From positions 2,046,001 through 2,110,000 of the forward strand of contig NZ_CP049902.1 of the NCBI RefSeq assembly GCF_018448495.1: DNA of 64,000 bases, given 5' to 3'. Numbering within the stretch: the first letter of the stretch is position 1; each line of letters opens with the position of its first letter. Positions 50,534 through 59,482 of the stretch are shown here, one piece after another. Source of the stretch: Psychrobacter sp. WY6. Lineage in GTDB: Bacteria; Pseudomonadota; Gammaproteobacteria; Pseudomonadales; Moraxellaceae. Both the position numbers and the translations under genes were made by a program. Below the pieces are notes generated by a model that ran no database searches, was not told the DNA's origin, and was given only the letters and a program-made list of their open reading frames with translations.

Positions 50534-50917
50534 TTACAAGTGCTCTAAAGATATCTGTTCTGGCGTCTGTCCATCATTCATATACGCTTTAAATATCTCA
50601 CTTAGCTCACTATCGTCCAAACCTTCCAATTCATCGATCGCACTCTTACGCAGCGCACTCAAGCCATCATCATCTGATAGTTGATGCATTTCTTTCTGTA
50701 CGTCTTTTTTAGTCGTTCTCTTTATTGGTTTTTTCAATACTTTTGTGGTGACTTTCTTTAATGCTTCTGGTTTTGCTGCTGTGCCTTCGCCTAATTGCTC
50801 ACGGACGTCTGCGATGTCGACTTCCACTTGTACGATATGCGAGTCACCATCGTTTAGGTCTGAAAATACGTTAGGGATAAACAAACCACCGTCTTTGATG
50901 ATTGCGGTATATTGCAC
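50534..50917 (-). CDS. hypothetical protein, antitoxin-like ends
   Basis: This 127-residue protein is unrecognised as a whole. The first 35 residues (MQYTAIIKDGGLFIPNVFSD then LNDGDSHIVQVEV) have the small beta-hairpin pattern of AF2212/DUF104-type antitoxins. The middle is a lysine-rich region (TTKVLKKPIKRTTKKDVQKE), and the last residues, AYMNDGQTPEQISLEHL, resemble the C-terminus of the neighbouring antitoxin, ARLNDGQIPIKVTLDDL. It lies 77 bases upstream of nrdB, just 3' of the RelE gene. It may be an orphan antitoxin or a third element of the module, but no toxin partner of its own is seen. Confidence 0.6.
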   Translation of the reverse strand: MQYTAIIKDGGLFIPNVFSDLNDGDSHIVQVEVDIADVREQLGEGTAAKPEALKKVTTKVLKKPIKRTTKKDVQKEMHQLSDDDGLSALRKSAIDELEGLDDSELSEIFKAYMNDGQTPEQISLEHL

Positions 50918-50952
50918 TCTATGACCTCCGTTATTTTTATTCTGTCTGTGTT

Positions 50953-51243
50953 TTAATTAGGGGTGGCGTGTCGCAAGCGCATCATATACTTTGTTTTTTC
51001 TCTTTTGCCGACTGCTAATACATAAACCACCACCACATCATCTTTTACGGTATATACCAGACGATAGCCTACGGTGCGTAGTTTGATTTTATAAGTATCG
51101 GTACGTCCCGATAGTTTTGACGCAGGCACATGAGGATTTGACAATCGCTGCTGTAACTTTTTCTTAAACTGCTGCTGAATATTTGGCGCTATCTTTTTCC
51201 ACTCTTTTAATGCCAAAGGATGAAACTCAAGATTATAAGTCAT
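50953..51243 (-). CDS. relE: type II toxin RelE
   Basis: This 96-residue toxin closely follows E. coli RelE in pattern: FHPLALKEWKKIAPNIQQQF, KLSGRTDTYKIKLRTVGYRL and VYVLAVGKREKTKYMM. RelE cuts mRNA in the ribosomal A site. The residues known to matter in the family, the two lysines of YKIKLR, the arginine of GYRL and that of GKRE, are present, so it looks active. It overlaps the antitoxin gene by 11 bases, with the antitoxin first, as usual in such operons. Confidence 0.92.
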   Translation of the reverse strand: MTYNLEFHPLALKEWKKIAPNIQQQFKKKLQQRLSNPHVPASKLSGRTDTYKIKLRTVGYRLVYTVKDDVVVVYVLAVGKREKTKYMMRLRHATPN

Positions 51244-51484
51244 CCAAAGTTACCTTTATCGGTATCTGCCCATCATTCAATCGTGCACTAACGGTTTGGC
51301 TTAATGCCATGTCGTCCATCGCTTCCATCATGCGCTCAAAAACGTCTGTTGAGACTAAGTAAGCCACTGGTTTATTGTGGTTTAAAATAGCAATGGACTC
51401 GCCGTCTGACTGTTTAATCAGTGCCGACGGGTTAGTCTTTAACTCTGAAATACTCGCTGTCTGTGTCGCAAATATCGGTTGCAT
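51233..51484 (-). CDS. Phd/YefM-family antitoxin of the RelE toxin
   Basis: This 83-residue antitoxin begins with SISELKTNPSALIKQSDGES then IAILNHNKPVAYLVST, typical of Phd/YefM-type antitoxins (DNA-binding N-terminal domain). The unstructured C-terminal half (VSARLNDGQIPIKVTLDDL) would wrap the toxin. The combination with a RelE-type toxin is common. It is likely to autoregulate the operon by binding upstream of 51484; I see no clear palindrome there besides the A/T-rich stretch. Confidence 0.9.
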   Translation of the reverse strand: MQPIFATQTASISELKTNPSALIKQSDGESIAILNHNKPVAYLVSTDVFERMMEAMDDMALSQTVSARLNDGQIPIKVTLDDL

Positions 51485-51568
51485 GATTCATTCTCCATTA
51501 AAATTAAGCTCTAAATATAGGGCTAATTTTAGCACGAAAATTAGGTCTTATTTGTTAATCTATATATT

Positions 51569-51638
51569 TTGTAGGGTGCGCCTCGCGCACCTTTAAATAT
51601 AATTTACATATCATCGGTGCGCTGGGCGCACCCTACAA
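51569..51638. repeat. palindromic REP-like element
   Basis: Two 23-bp arms, 51569-51591 (TTGTAGGGTGCGCCTCGCGC plus ACC) and 51616-51638, are inverse copies with two mismatches, around a 24-base A/T-rich middle. Each arm also contains its own small hairpin (GGTGCGC with GCGCACC). This doubled-hairpin layout matches bacterial interspersed palindromic repeats of the REP/RAYT type. It lies upstream of the RelE module and at the 3' end of the unknown membrane-protein gene. Confidence 0.8.
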
Positions 51639-52778
51639 CTACTTTGAGCCTTTATTAAATGAACTTAATAATCCTGTCAATTGTTCAAGACCATCAAAAG
51701 TTGCTGGCATTTGGTCTTCAGTAGCCACGATAGGAGCAAAAATAACACTCTCGAACCTTTCAAAGCTTTCTTTCATTCCTTCTCTTAGTCCCTTAGTGTC
51801 AGAATCGTAGTTATGTATAAACTGACAGAGAGTGAGACGTAAATCTATTTGCAGTATTTGTGATTTGATAGATCTAACGTTAACCAATGATATTTTAAAA
51901 AAATAAAGAAGTATGAAAAGGAACAAAACCGTTGAGATAGTAACTATGACAAATATTGGGTTCTCAAAGCTATTAGCACTTAAGTAATAAGCTGACCAGA
52001 TAGATTTTGAGACTATAAGTAAAACTATTACAGCCATCAGACCATAATATATAACCTTGACTATTCAATTCTTTTTTCTTCTGTTTTCTAAGTGTTCTGA
52101 AGCCATTTGACAAGCCAACAAAGTTATATTCACTTTTTTGGTTGTTTAAGGTTTCCTGTATTTCTCTAATGTCCTGTTTCAATAGAATATTTTTTCTATT
52201 TTCTTCCTCAATTAGATCTTGATGTTCATGCAAATTATTAATAGTTTGGATGACTGAACTATCGAGGCGTCGATTCAAATGTCTTGAGAATACTTCTTGT
52301 GGAATGATATACCATAAATAACAGAGTTTATTTAAACTATCATATGTCAGTGTATAAGAGTAAGACTGTAAGCTTGTTACTGCCTGCTCAAAAAAAGATC
52401 TATGTGTTTCAAAAGTAGTTATCAATGAAGCTTCATATATGTCTGCTAGTAATACTATATATATCGACTCTATGACTTTTCTAACTAAACTAGCTCGAGG
52501 TTTCTCTTGCTTAGAAAAATCATACAGATTTTTATTGTCTTCCGCTAAGGCGTTATCATTCAGTGCAACACCTATTTTTCCCAGTTATGATACTTGAGAT
52601 CAATACTATCTAAAATAGATAGATTTTTTTTGTTCTTACTATCTAATATACTGAGTACAGCTTTAACTAGGTCATTTGTTTCTGTGCTTAAATCTAAATA
52701 TTCAGAATGTTTGTGTATCTGGTTTTCAAACTTTCGCTTTAGGTTTTCAAATTGAGGGCTTTTATAAGGAAAGATCAT
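51639..52778 (-). CDS. unknown two-helix membrane protein with coiled coil (two frameshifts)
   Basis: Three apparent fragments form one gene. The start is MIFPYKSPQFENLKRKF at 52778; a missing A near 52577 joins HNWEK to IGVALNDNALAEDNKNL; a missing base near 52062 joins RKQKKKELN to VKVIYYGLMAVIVLLIV. The protein of about 380 residues has a helical cytoplasmic part, a coiled coil (NNLHEHQDLIEEENRKNILL), two transmembrane helices (MAVIVLLIVSKSIWSAYYL and the hydrophobic segment FVIVTISTVLFLFILLYFF), and a C-terminal cytoplasmic domain with LRLTLCQFIHNYDSDTKG and FERFESVIFAPIV. It is unlike its housekeeping neighbours and lower in GC. No family is recognised; a defence-related role is possible from context only. 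Confidence 0.65.
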
Positions 52779-52864
52779 AGTTATCTCGATATTAGTAGAT
52801 AAATATATGATAACAGCGTACAGCGGATTTAGCTCAAAAGCTAAACCCGCCATCCATCAATAGC

Positions 52865-55136
52865 CTAAATCTTACATGCACCGCCAGCACAATCATCTTC
52901 CATATCCGCTTGGGCATCGTTCGCACCATCACGGGTGTTGTGAATACAACGTCTTCACGCCAAGCTTATACGCGTTTAGTAAATCCTTAAGCAATATCTT
53001 CATTGGTACACGACCGCCTTCATAACGAACGGGATCGTAGTTGGTATTGGCAGAGATACTTTGATCGACGAATTTCTGCATGACAGCGACCAGCCGTAGG
53101 TAACCGTCATTGTTTGGCATTTGCCATAGTAGCTCATACTGATTTTTTAGCTTATCAATCTCAGGCACGACTTGCTTTAGGATGCCGTCCTTTGACGCTT
53201 TGATAGACACCAAACCACGTGGTGGCTCGATACCGTTGGTCGCGTTGGCGATCTGACTAGAGGTCTCAGACGGCATCAAGGCGGTTAGGGTAGAGTTGCG
53301 CAGACCGTGAGTGGTGATTTCAGTACGTAGGGTTTCCCAATCGAGATGTAGCGGCTCTTGGCAGATTTTATCCAAATCTTTTTTGTACGTATCAATCGGC
53401 AAGATACCTTGCGAGTACGTCGTCTCATTGAACGCAGGGCAAGCGCCTTGCTCTTTTGCCAATTTGTTTGACGCTTTCAAGAGATAAAATTGCAACGCTT
53501 CAAATGTTTGATGGGTGAGACCCAATGCTGAGTCGTCTGAATAGCGCACGCCATTCTTAGCAAGGTAATACGCATAGTTAATAACGCCCACACCGAGTGT
53601 ACGACGACGCATGCTGCCATTTTGAGCCGCTTTAACTGGATAGTCTTGATAATCAAGCAGGGCATCAAGCGCACGGACGATTAGCTCAGCTGGTTCTTCG
53701 ATGTCGCTGACGTTGTCGACTTTACCCAAGTTGACCGCTGATAGCGTACAAAGCGCGATTTCGCCTTCTTCGTCATTGATATTATCAAGTGGCTTGGTCG
53801 GTAGGGCAATTTCCATACATAGGTTTGACTGACGAATCGGCGCAACCGTTGGGTCAAATGGGCTATGCGTATTGCAATGATCGACGTTTTGGATGTAGAT
53901 ACGACCCGTGCTCGCACGTTCTTGCATCATTAGGCTGAACAAATCAGCGGCTGGGATTTGACGGCTACGAATGCTTGGGTCATTTTCGTACTTGGTGTAT
54001 AGCTCTTCGAATTTGTCTTGATCTTCAAAGAACGCATCATACAAGCCCGGCGTGTCACCTGGTGAGAATAGCGAGATGTCTTGACCTTTGATGAGGCGCG
54101 TGTACATCGTTTTATTTAGCTGTACGCCGTAATCCATATGACGCACACGTTGTCTTCCACCCGCGTTGTTTTTAAGTACCAATAATGACTCAACTTCTAA
54201 ATGCCACAATGGGTAAAACAACGTCGCTGCACCGCCACGGACGCCGCCTTGTGAGCAGCATTTAACAGCTGTCTGAAACAGTTTATAGAATGGGATACAA
54301 CCGGTATGCTGTGCTTCGCCGCCACGAATAGGGCTACCAAGGGCGCGGATGCGACCCGCGTTGATGCCGATACCAGCACGCTGTGACACATAGCGTACGA
54401 TGGCGCTGGTGGTCGCGTTGATAGAATCTAGGCTATCACCACATTCGATCAATACGCATGAGCTAAACTGACGCGATGGGGTACGCACTCCTGCCATAAT
54501 AGGTGTTGGTAGCGAGATTTTGAATTGCGACGTCGCATCGTAAAAACGCTTTACGTAGTCCAAACGATCTGATTTGTCATAACGGCTAAACAAACACATA
54601 CCAACCAGCATGTACAAGAACTGCGGGCTTTCAAAGACGGTCTTGTTGACACGGTCTTGGACGAGGTATTTACCTGCCATTTGCTCAACAGCGGCATAAG
54701 CAAGGTTCATATCGCGCCAGTGATCAAGATATGCTTCTAATTCATCAAACTCAGCACGGCTATAATCAGCTAGGATATGCTGATCGTATTTACCAGCGTC
54801 GGTCAGTTTTTTGACATGATCATAAAGGTGCGGCGGGGTGAATTTATTGTAAGCAATTTTACGCAGATGGAAAATCGCCAAACGCGCAGCCAAATACTGA
54901 TAATCAGGCGTATCTTCAGAGATAAGATCTGCTGCTGACTTGATGATGGTCTCGTGAATATCGCGAGTCTTGATACCTTCATAAAACTGAATGTGCGACT
55001 TTAGCTCAACTTGCGACACAGACACATTATCCAAATTGTGAGCTGCCCACTCGATTACCTTATGAATTTTATCCAAATCAATAAGCTCTAATCGTCCGTC
55101 ACGTTTGGTCACTTTGATTTTGTCGATGTGTGTCAT
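52865..55136 (-). CDS. nrdA: ribonucleoside-diphosphate reductase 1 subunit alpha NrdA (3' frameshift)
   Basis: NrdA is the catalytic subunit of class Ia ribonucleotide reductase. The N-terminal ATP cone begins KVTKRDGRLELIDLDKIHKV. Catalytic residues appear in QFSSCVLIECGDSLDSI, NLCMEIALPTKPLDN and CTLSAVNLGKVDNV, with the radical loop at MPSETSSQIANATNGIEPPR. A base is missing near 52947; the next frame reads HNTRDGANDAQADMEDDC and ends with the redox tail CAGGACKI at 52865, the two cysteines that are recharged by thioredoxin. Full length is about 757 residues. nrdB follows after 2.4 kb of accessory DNA. Confidence 0.95.
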
Positions 55137-55673
55137 GTTGCCCTCTTAAGTTGATAACTTGGTAATTATTTATAATGTTGCTTATAGTGATGCTGCACAG
55201 TCAGTAAACGGCAGGCATTCTTTATAATGCTACGATGCTTGCGCCGCGATAGGTGTTTTTTTAGGCAAAAATCTACCGCTACTCATAGTGACAATTAAAT
55301 TCACTGAGTACTACATATAGCGTGTTTGTTAGTAGGTAGGCACAATATAGCGGGAAAATTTTGAAAATACTATATTGATTTTAGCATCAAACTATGTTGC
55401 TGTGAGGTTGTGCTGTGTCCGAATTTTAGCAAAGGACGATGGGGTAAGGGTTAGACGCGATTGACTCAAATAATAAGTTTTTTGTAAAAATCGTAGGATC
55501 ATTTGCTTTTCATTCGCGAGTAAATGACCCACCAATAAGGGGATATAGAACAATAATCATGAGGGCGCAGATTGTACAGCAAACCACAAAAAATCGCCAC
55601 CCGTATGTGATTAATAGCGAGTGACGATTTCGACGGAAAAGCAGCTGGCTTTTTTTAAACGACAATTATCTGT
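55137..55673. other. nrdA upstream region
   Basis: These 537 bases hold no gene. They contain the nrdA promoter region and the candidate NrdR boxes at 55310-55355. The rest is A/T rich without visible structure. Confidence 0.45.
55310..55355. promoter_or_regulatory. candidate NrdR-box pair upstream of nrdA
   Basis: Two 16-base segments, ACTACATATAGCGTGT (55310-55325) and GCACAATATAGCGGGA (55340-55355), both resemble the NrdR box (consensus near acaCwATATaTwGtgt) and are spaced 30 bases start to start, close to three helical turns, as for known NrdR tandem sites. They lie 174-219 bases upstream of the nrdA start. The matches are imperfect, so confidence is modest. Confidence 0.4.
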
Positions 55674-56066
55674 TTATACGACCAAACGGACTGTTTTGGC
55701 AGCGTCGAGTGAGGCATACAGTACATTGACCTGATCGGCTGCTGTAAGATATAGATTGACCCGTGCTGAATGGAAGCGACCCGTTTTAGACGGTTTCACT
55801 TCTATCGAGGCCAAATCGAAATCAGGGAACTGACTGCCCAAAATAAGCTTCACTTCATTGAGTAAGTTCTCACGCTCGCCTTCATGACCAATGATGCTAA
55901 GTGGATAGTTCATTGGAAAGTCCCAGAGCTCAGGATTTTGAATATCCGTCCTTTTGCCTGTGATCACACCTTGATTGGGCGTTAGGTTGGTCATTTTTAC
56001 TGATTTTTCATTTGCTGGTGCTTGGTTGTTGTTTTGATTGGTGCTGTCTTTTGGATCGTCAGTCAT
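55674..56066 (-). CDS. DUF493/YbeD-family protein
   Basis: This 130-residue protein ends with an ACT-like domain typical of DUF493 (E. coli YbeD): FPMNYPLSIIGHEGERENLL, then DLASIEVKPSKTGRFHSARV and NLYLTAADQVNVLYASLDA. YbeD is often encoded next to lipB, though here lipB is 50 kb away. The first 40 residues are a glutamine/asparagine-rich leader. The function is unknown. Complete. Confidence 0.85.
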   Translation of the reverse strand: MTDDPKDSTNQNNNQAPANEKSVKMTNLTPNQGVITGKRTDIQNPELWDFPMNYPLSIIGHEGERENLLNEVKLILGSQFPDFDLASIEVKPSKTGRFHSARVNLYLTAADQVNVLYASLDAAKTVRLVV

Positions 56067-56250
56067 GATGTGTGCCTCGCTTTATTAAATGTTAGCTATT
56101 AGCATAAGAGCTTTATTCACCATTTATAGTGGCACTAAACTTATAATTCAAGTGCTAAAATGGCAATGACAGTATGCTATGGATCACTGTGATCTGTCAT
56201 AAATTTTGCTCAGTCATCCATGATAATCAAATGTTAATACACATATCAGC

Positions 56251-56947
56251 TCATTTTTTATAAGCACAAACAGCGACATAATCCCCACGGTCATAGCCTT
56301 CGATGACTTCTTGCACCTTGTCATTGGCATACATAGGATGGGTCAGTAAGGTCTGCGCATACTCAAAATCGACGAAACCATTGGCTTGCATCAGCGCGAT
56401 TTTTTCATCAGGTGCGCCAATTTGCTGATTTAACCAGCTCAATAGGATAGGGATCAGCAGGAGAGATATGCGCAAGTAGCGGATGCTCCCAAGTATTTAA
56501 TGAGCTGGCCAAATTATATAAGCTGGCAAAACCGCTTTCTTTTGGCACATCGATAACAATCAATTTGCCGCCGGTTTTTAAGGCATCAAATGCCTTTTTA
56601 ATACAGATATCCAAATCGTTGATGTAGCTGACACTGCCGTTAAACATGATGATATCAAACTTATTTGGCTCAATATCGCAAGTCTCGGCAGGACTAATAT
56701 CCACTTGTAAGCCGCGCTTTTTAGCGATTTCAGCCATGTCTTTAGAAGGCTCAATGCCGTGCCTGATATGGATATCATAATCCTGCGCCAATAGTGACTC
56801 AAACAGTCCACTACCGCAGCCGATAGACAATATCTCACTATCCTTATCTAAGAAATGCGCGACCAGCTTTAGCTCACTGGTCAGTAAGTTTTGGTTGTCA
56901 AAAAACCAGCTGTCATACGCGCTTGCATGTTCATCAAATGCTGCCAT
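56251..56947 (-). CDS. class I SAM-dependent methyltransferase (one frameshift)
   Basis: This methyltransferase of about 230 residues has the SAM-binding motif I LSIGCGSGLFESLLA, motif II region HGIEPSKDMAEIAKKRGLQV, and FDIIMFNGSVSYINDL as motif III-like strand. The substrate is not readable. A small indel near 56434 shifts the frame; the natural end is QQIGAPDEKIALMQANGF to YDRGDYVAVCAYKK at 56251. It resembles the UbiE/Methyltransf_11 group. It is monocistronic between the ybeD-like gene and tenA. Confidence 0.82.
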
Positions 56948-57059
56948 GATGTTTCTCCTTGAGTGTGTCCATTATTATGTTTAGGGTTAAGTTAAATTTT
57001 ATTTATAATAAATATGGTATATAAAAGTATTTGCCATAAAGCTAGCACTTTGCATAGGG

Positions 57060-57716
57060 CTAGGACAGATCAAGCGCTTGTTGCCAAAAATTCACTTCCA
57101 TACGTGAAGCAGTATTAAATAACTGTTGGAATTTGTCTGCCTGAGCGGGGTTAGCCTGTGCTAGTAGCGTATTAATCTGCGCTTCATTCTGCGCGGTAAT
57201 CGCTTGAAATTCGTCACTGGCAAAGACATCAATCCATGGCTGGTAAGGATTGTCCGCGACAAAACCTTGTTCTTTAATGCGTTTGCCAATTTCGCCATAG
57301 CCCATCAAACAAGGAGCAATTGCCGCATAAAGCTCAGCTAATGAGCCTGACATGGCAGCGTCCAATAGGTAGCGGCTATAGGCAATAGTCACGGCAGATT
57401 CAGAAGCGCTTTCTACTTCTTTAAGTGGGATGTCCCACTCATGACATAAATCGAGATACATGCCAATTTCCATATCTAGCATGGCATTGATGCCTGCTTG
57501 ACCGACTCGCATTTGTGCCAGCGTATCACTCCTATACACGCTCAACGCCATCACACGGGTATAGTGAATAAGATATAAATAGTCTTGCACAAGATAGTGA
57601 CGAAAGCTGTCAGGGGCGAGCGTACCTGCTGTTAGCTGTTTGACAAAATCATGCTGAATGTAGTCATCCCATGTGGGGCAATGGTGGCGTAATGTTTGGT
57701 AGTTCATAGTGTTCAC
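57060..57716 (-). CDS. tenA: thiaminase II / aminopyrimidine aminohydrolase TenA
   Basis: TenA hydrolyses aminopyrimidines to salvage the hydroxymethylpyrimidine half of thiamine. The 218-residue all-helical protein has HDFVKQLTAGTLAPDSFRHY, LVQDYLYLIHYTRVMAL, the catalytic cysteine in AAIAPCLMGYGEIG, and the C-terminal glutamate region ASRMEVNFWQQALD. It is full length. A TPP riboswitch and a terminator lie between 57773 and 57960 upstream, so its expression should fall when thiamine pyrophosphate is plentiful. No other thiamine gene is present nearby. Confidence 0.93.
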   Translation of the reverse strand: MNTMNYQTLRHHCPTWDDYIQHDFVKQLTAGTLAPDSFRHYLVQDYLYLIHYTRVMALSVYRSDTLAQMRVGQAGINAMLDMEIGMYLDLCHEWDIPLKEVESASESAVTIAYSRYLLDAAMSGSLAELYAAIAPCLMGYGEIGKRIKEQGFVADNPYQPWIDVFASDEFQAITAQNEAQINTLLAQANPAQADKFQQLFNTASRMEVNFWQQALDLS

Positions 57717-57772
57717 TTACTGTTATAAAATGCGAGTAAGCAAAGAGTAGGAGGTGATCAGTGAGCAGGCAC

Positions 57773-57810
57773 AAAAAAACCTTACCAGATTATATGAATA
57801 AACTGGCAAG
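57773..57810 (-). terminator. riboswitch-controlled terminator before tenA
   Basis: Read on the minus strand, CCTTGCCAG pairs with CTGGTAAGG across an A/T-rich loop and is followed by seven T residues. It lies between the TPP aptamer and the tenA start, as expected for a transcription-terminating expression platform. Confidence 0.85.
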
Positions 57811-57859
57811 GCTTGCTTAGCAATGTATGCTTAAGAGGTGTGCTATAAAATGTCACGCT

Positions 57860-57960
57860 TGTTTCCGTCAGTGCTAACTGCATCAGGTTCGCGGGTAACT
57901 CTCAGCCATGATTTTGAATTGTAGTTAAAGCATCAAAAATCAAAGCACCCCGACAAGGTT
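57860..57960 (-). promoter_or_regulatory. TPP riboswitch (THI element)
   Basis: The minus strand shows the THI-box landmarks in order: TCGGGGTGC, then GGCTGAGAG, ACCCGCGAACCTGATGCAG, TTAGCACTG and CGGAAACA. These match the conserved P2/P3/P4/P5 parts of the TPP aptamer. The P3 arm (after CTTTGATTTTTGATG) is short. It sits directly upstream of tenA with a terminator between, so high TPP should end transcription. Confidence 0.93.
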
Positions 57961-58330
57961 TATTTTTCAGAAATAAATAAAGTTTATATAAGTTTAAACT
58001 GCTCGTACTTAAGCAATCGGCTCTATGGTAGACGAATTCAGTTATCATTAGCAAGTGATGCGCAAAAAACCATGAATAAAGGTTGTCTTACAAGCGTAAA
58101 TAGGCAAGTTTTTACCTTTTATTAAGCTGATCAAGTACCACGAGAATGGTGAAAGAAATCACTATTTTCAAATGTTTTTTATTCATAAACGCTCTACGAT
58201 TGCCTATATTATTTAGCTACCCGACGGTAGGATATTAAAAAATATCTTATAAATTAAGGCAACATGTTTATGGGACACTGTCTCATTTAGCATTGATTAA
58301 TTTATGCTTTATAATCATTCAGCTAAGAGG

Positions 58331-59257
58331 CTATGGCAAATAGCCATTGATAGGAGTGATCTCAGGCGGAATATCTGCCTCTTCTAGTGCTTCTCGCAGA
58401 TTAATCTCGATAGTACGCGACAATGCAGTCAGGGGTAGTTTGTTGGCGGCTAAGCCGAAAGGCTCTTCTAGCTCTTCACTGAGGGCATCCAAACCAAAAA
58501 AGGTATAAGCGATCACGGCACAAATCAGTGGGGTCACCCAACCGAGCGAGGCCACCAAGCCAAAAGGCAACATGATGCAATACAGATAGGTCGTGCGATG
58601 GACCAGCAGCATATAAGCAAACGGCAGCGGTGTATTATGAATGCGCTCGCAGGCCGCCAATACAATGGTCATAGACGTCAGGCGCTCGTCCATGTTCTGT
58701 ATGACTTGCTCTGACACCAGTCCTTGACGCCGAATGTCGCCGAGCTGCTTACCCATGAGGCGCATGATGTAATCAGGTAGGTTGCGCGCTTGGCGCATAC
58801 TATCATGGTGTTTCGATGCGACAAAAGGCTCGACATCATGCCAAGGTGACGAGCCGCGCAGGCGATGGCGCACAGCATGCGCAAAAGCAATGGTCAGGTA
58901 AACCATCGTTCGCCCAGTCTCGTGCCCATTCTCGGTATCAGTATCTATAAAAGAAAGCACTTGACGGGTTAAGCTACGCGCATCATATACCAACTGACCC
59001 CAAAGCCCTCGAGCTTCCCACCAGCGTTGATAACTGGCATTGTTGCGAAATCCAAGAAATAGCGACAACGCGATTCCTAGCAAGGTAAAAGGAGCCATAC
59101 CATAATAAGGAAAAGAGTCAGGAAGCCAGTGCTGAATAATTGTTATAAGTGTGCTGAGAAGCGCGATCAGCAAAATTTGCGGATAAATTTTTGGAATGAC
59201 AGAGCCGTGCAGGGTAAAAAGTATCTTGAGAGCGTTTGGGGTTTGCCGGACAATCAT
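58331..59257 (-). CDS. bestrophin family ion channel (UPF0187)
   Basis: This protein of about 308 residues belongs to the bacterial bestrophin-like family, pentameric channels that conduct anions or, in some bacteria, cations. Landmarks are PFTLLGIALSLFLGFRNNAS, then YQRWWEARGLWGQLVYDARS, and near the end LPFGLVASLGWVTPLICAVI and FGLDALSEELEEPFG. The start at ATG 59257 (MIVRQTPNALK) is chosen because AGGAAAC precedes it; an ATG at 59278 is also in frame. Complete. Confidence 0.88.
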   Translation of the reverse strand: MIVRQTPNALKILFTLHGSVIPKIYPQILLIALLSTLITIIQHWLPDSFPYYGMAPFTLLGIALSLFLGFRNNASYQRWWEARGLWGQLVYDARSLTRQVLSFIDTDTENGHETGRTMVYLTIAFAHAVRHRLRGSSPWHDVEPFVASKHHDSMRQARNLPDYIMRLMGKQLGDIRRQGLVSEQVIQNMDERLTSMTIVLAACERIHNTPLPFAYMLLVHRTTYLYCIMLPFGLVASLGWVTPLICAVIAYTFFGLDALSEELEEPFGLAANKLPLTALSRTIEINLREALEEADIPPEITPINGYLP

Positions 59258-59373
59258 GGTGTTTCCTATCGATGGCATGTATAAAAAAGCGATGGCAAGG
59301 GTATCAATCAGCGTATACTCAAATCATCGCGACCTATGATATCAGTAGTTACCAATATGGCAATAATAAGATG

Positions 59374-59437
59374 ATACTTAAATACTTAAATACTTAAATA
59401 CTTAAATACTTAAATACTTAAATACTTAAATACTTGA
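59374..59437. repeat. octanucleotide tandem repeat (ATACTTAA)8
   Basis: Seven perfect copies of ATACTTAA and an eighth with one change (ATACTTGA) run head to tail over 64 bases. It lies between the bestrophin gene start and the map stop, outside coding sequence. Copy number is likely to vary between strains. Confidence 0.95.
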
Positions 59438-59482
59438 ATCACTCTTGTATTACGCAGCAGCAAGGAAAACTGTAAGCACGCT

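Larger units (their letters stand above)
57717..58330. other. tenA leader and upstream intergenic region
   Basis: The part from 57773 to 57960 holds the riboswitch and terminator described separately. From 57961 to 58330 the sequence is A/T rich and should carry the tenA promoter; no gene is seen. Confidence 0.5.

Noticed and set aside
59374-59437. CRISPR array
   Set aside because: The units are 8 bp and contiguous without spacers, so it is a simple tandem repeat.
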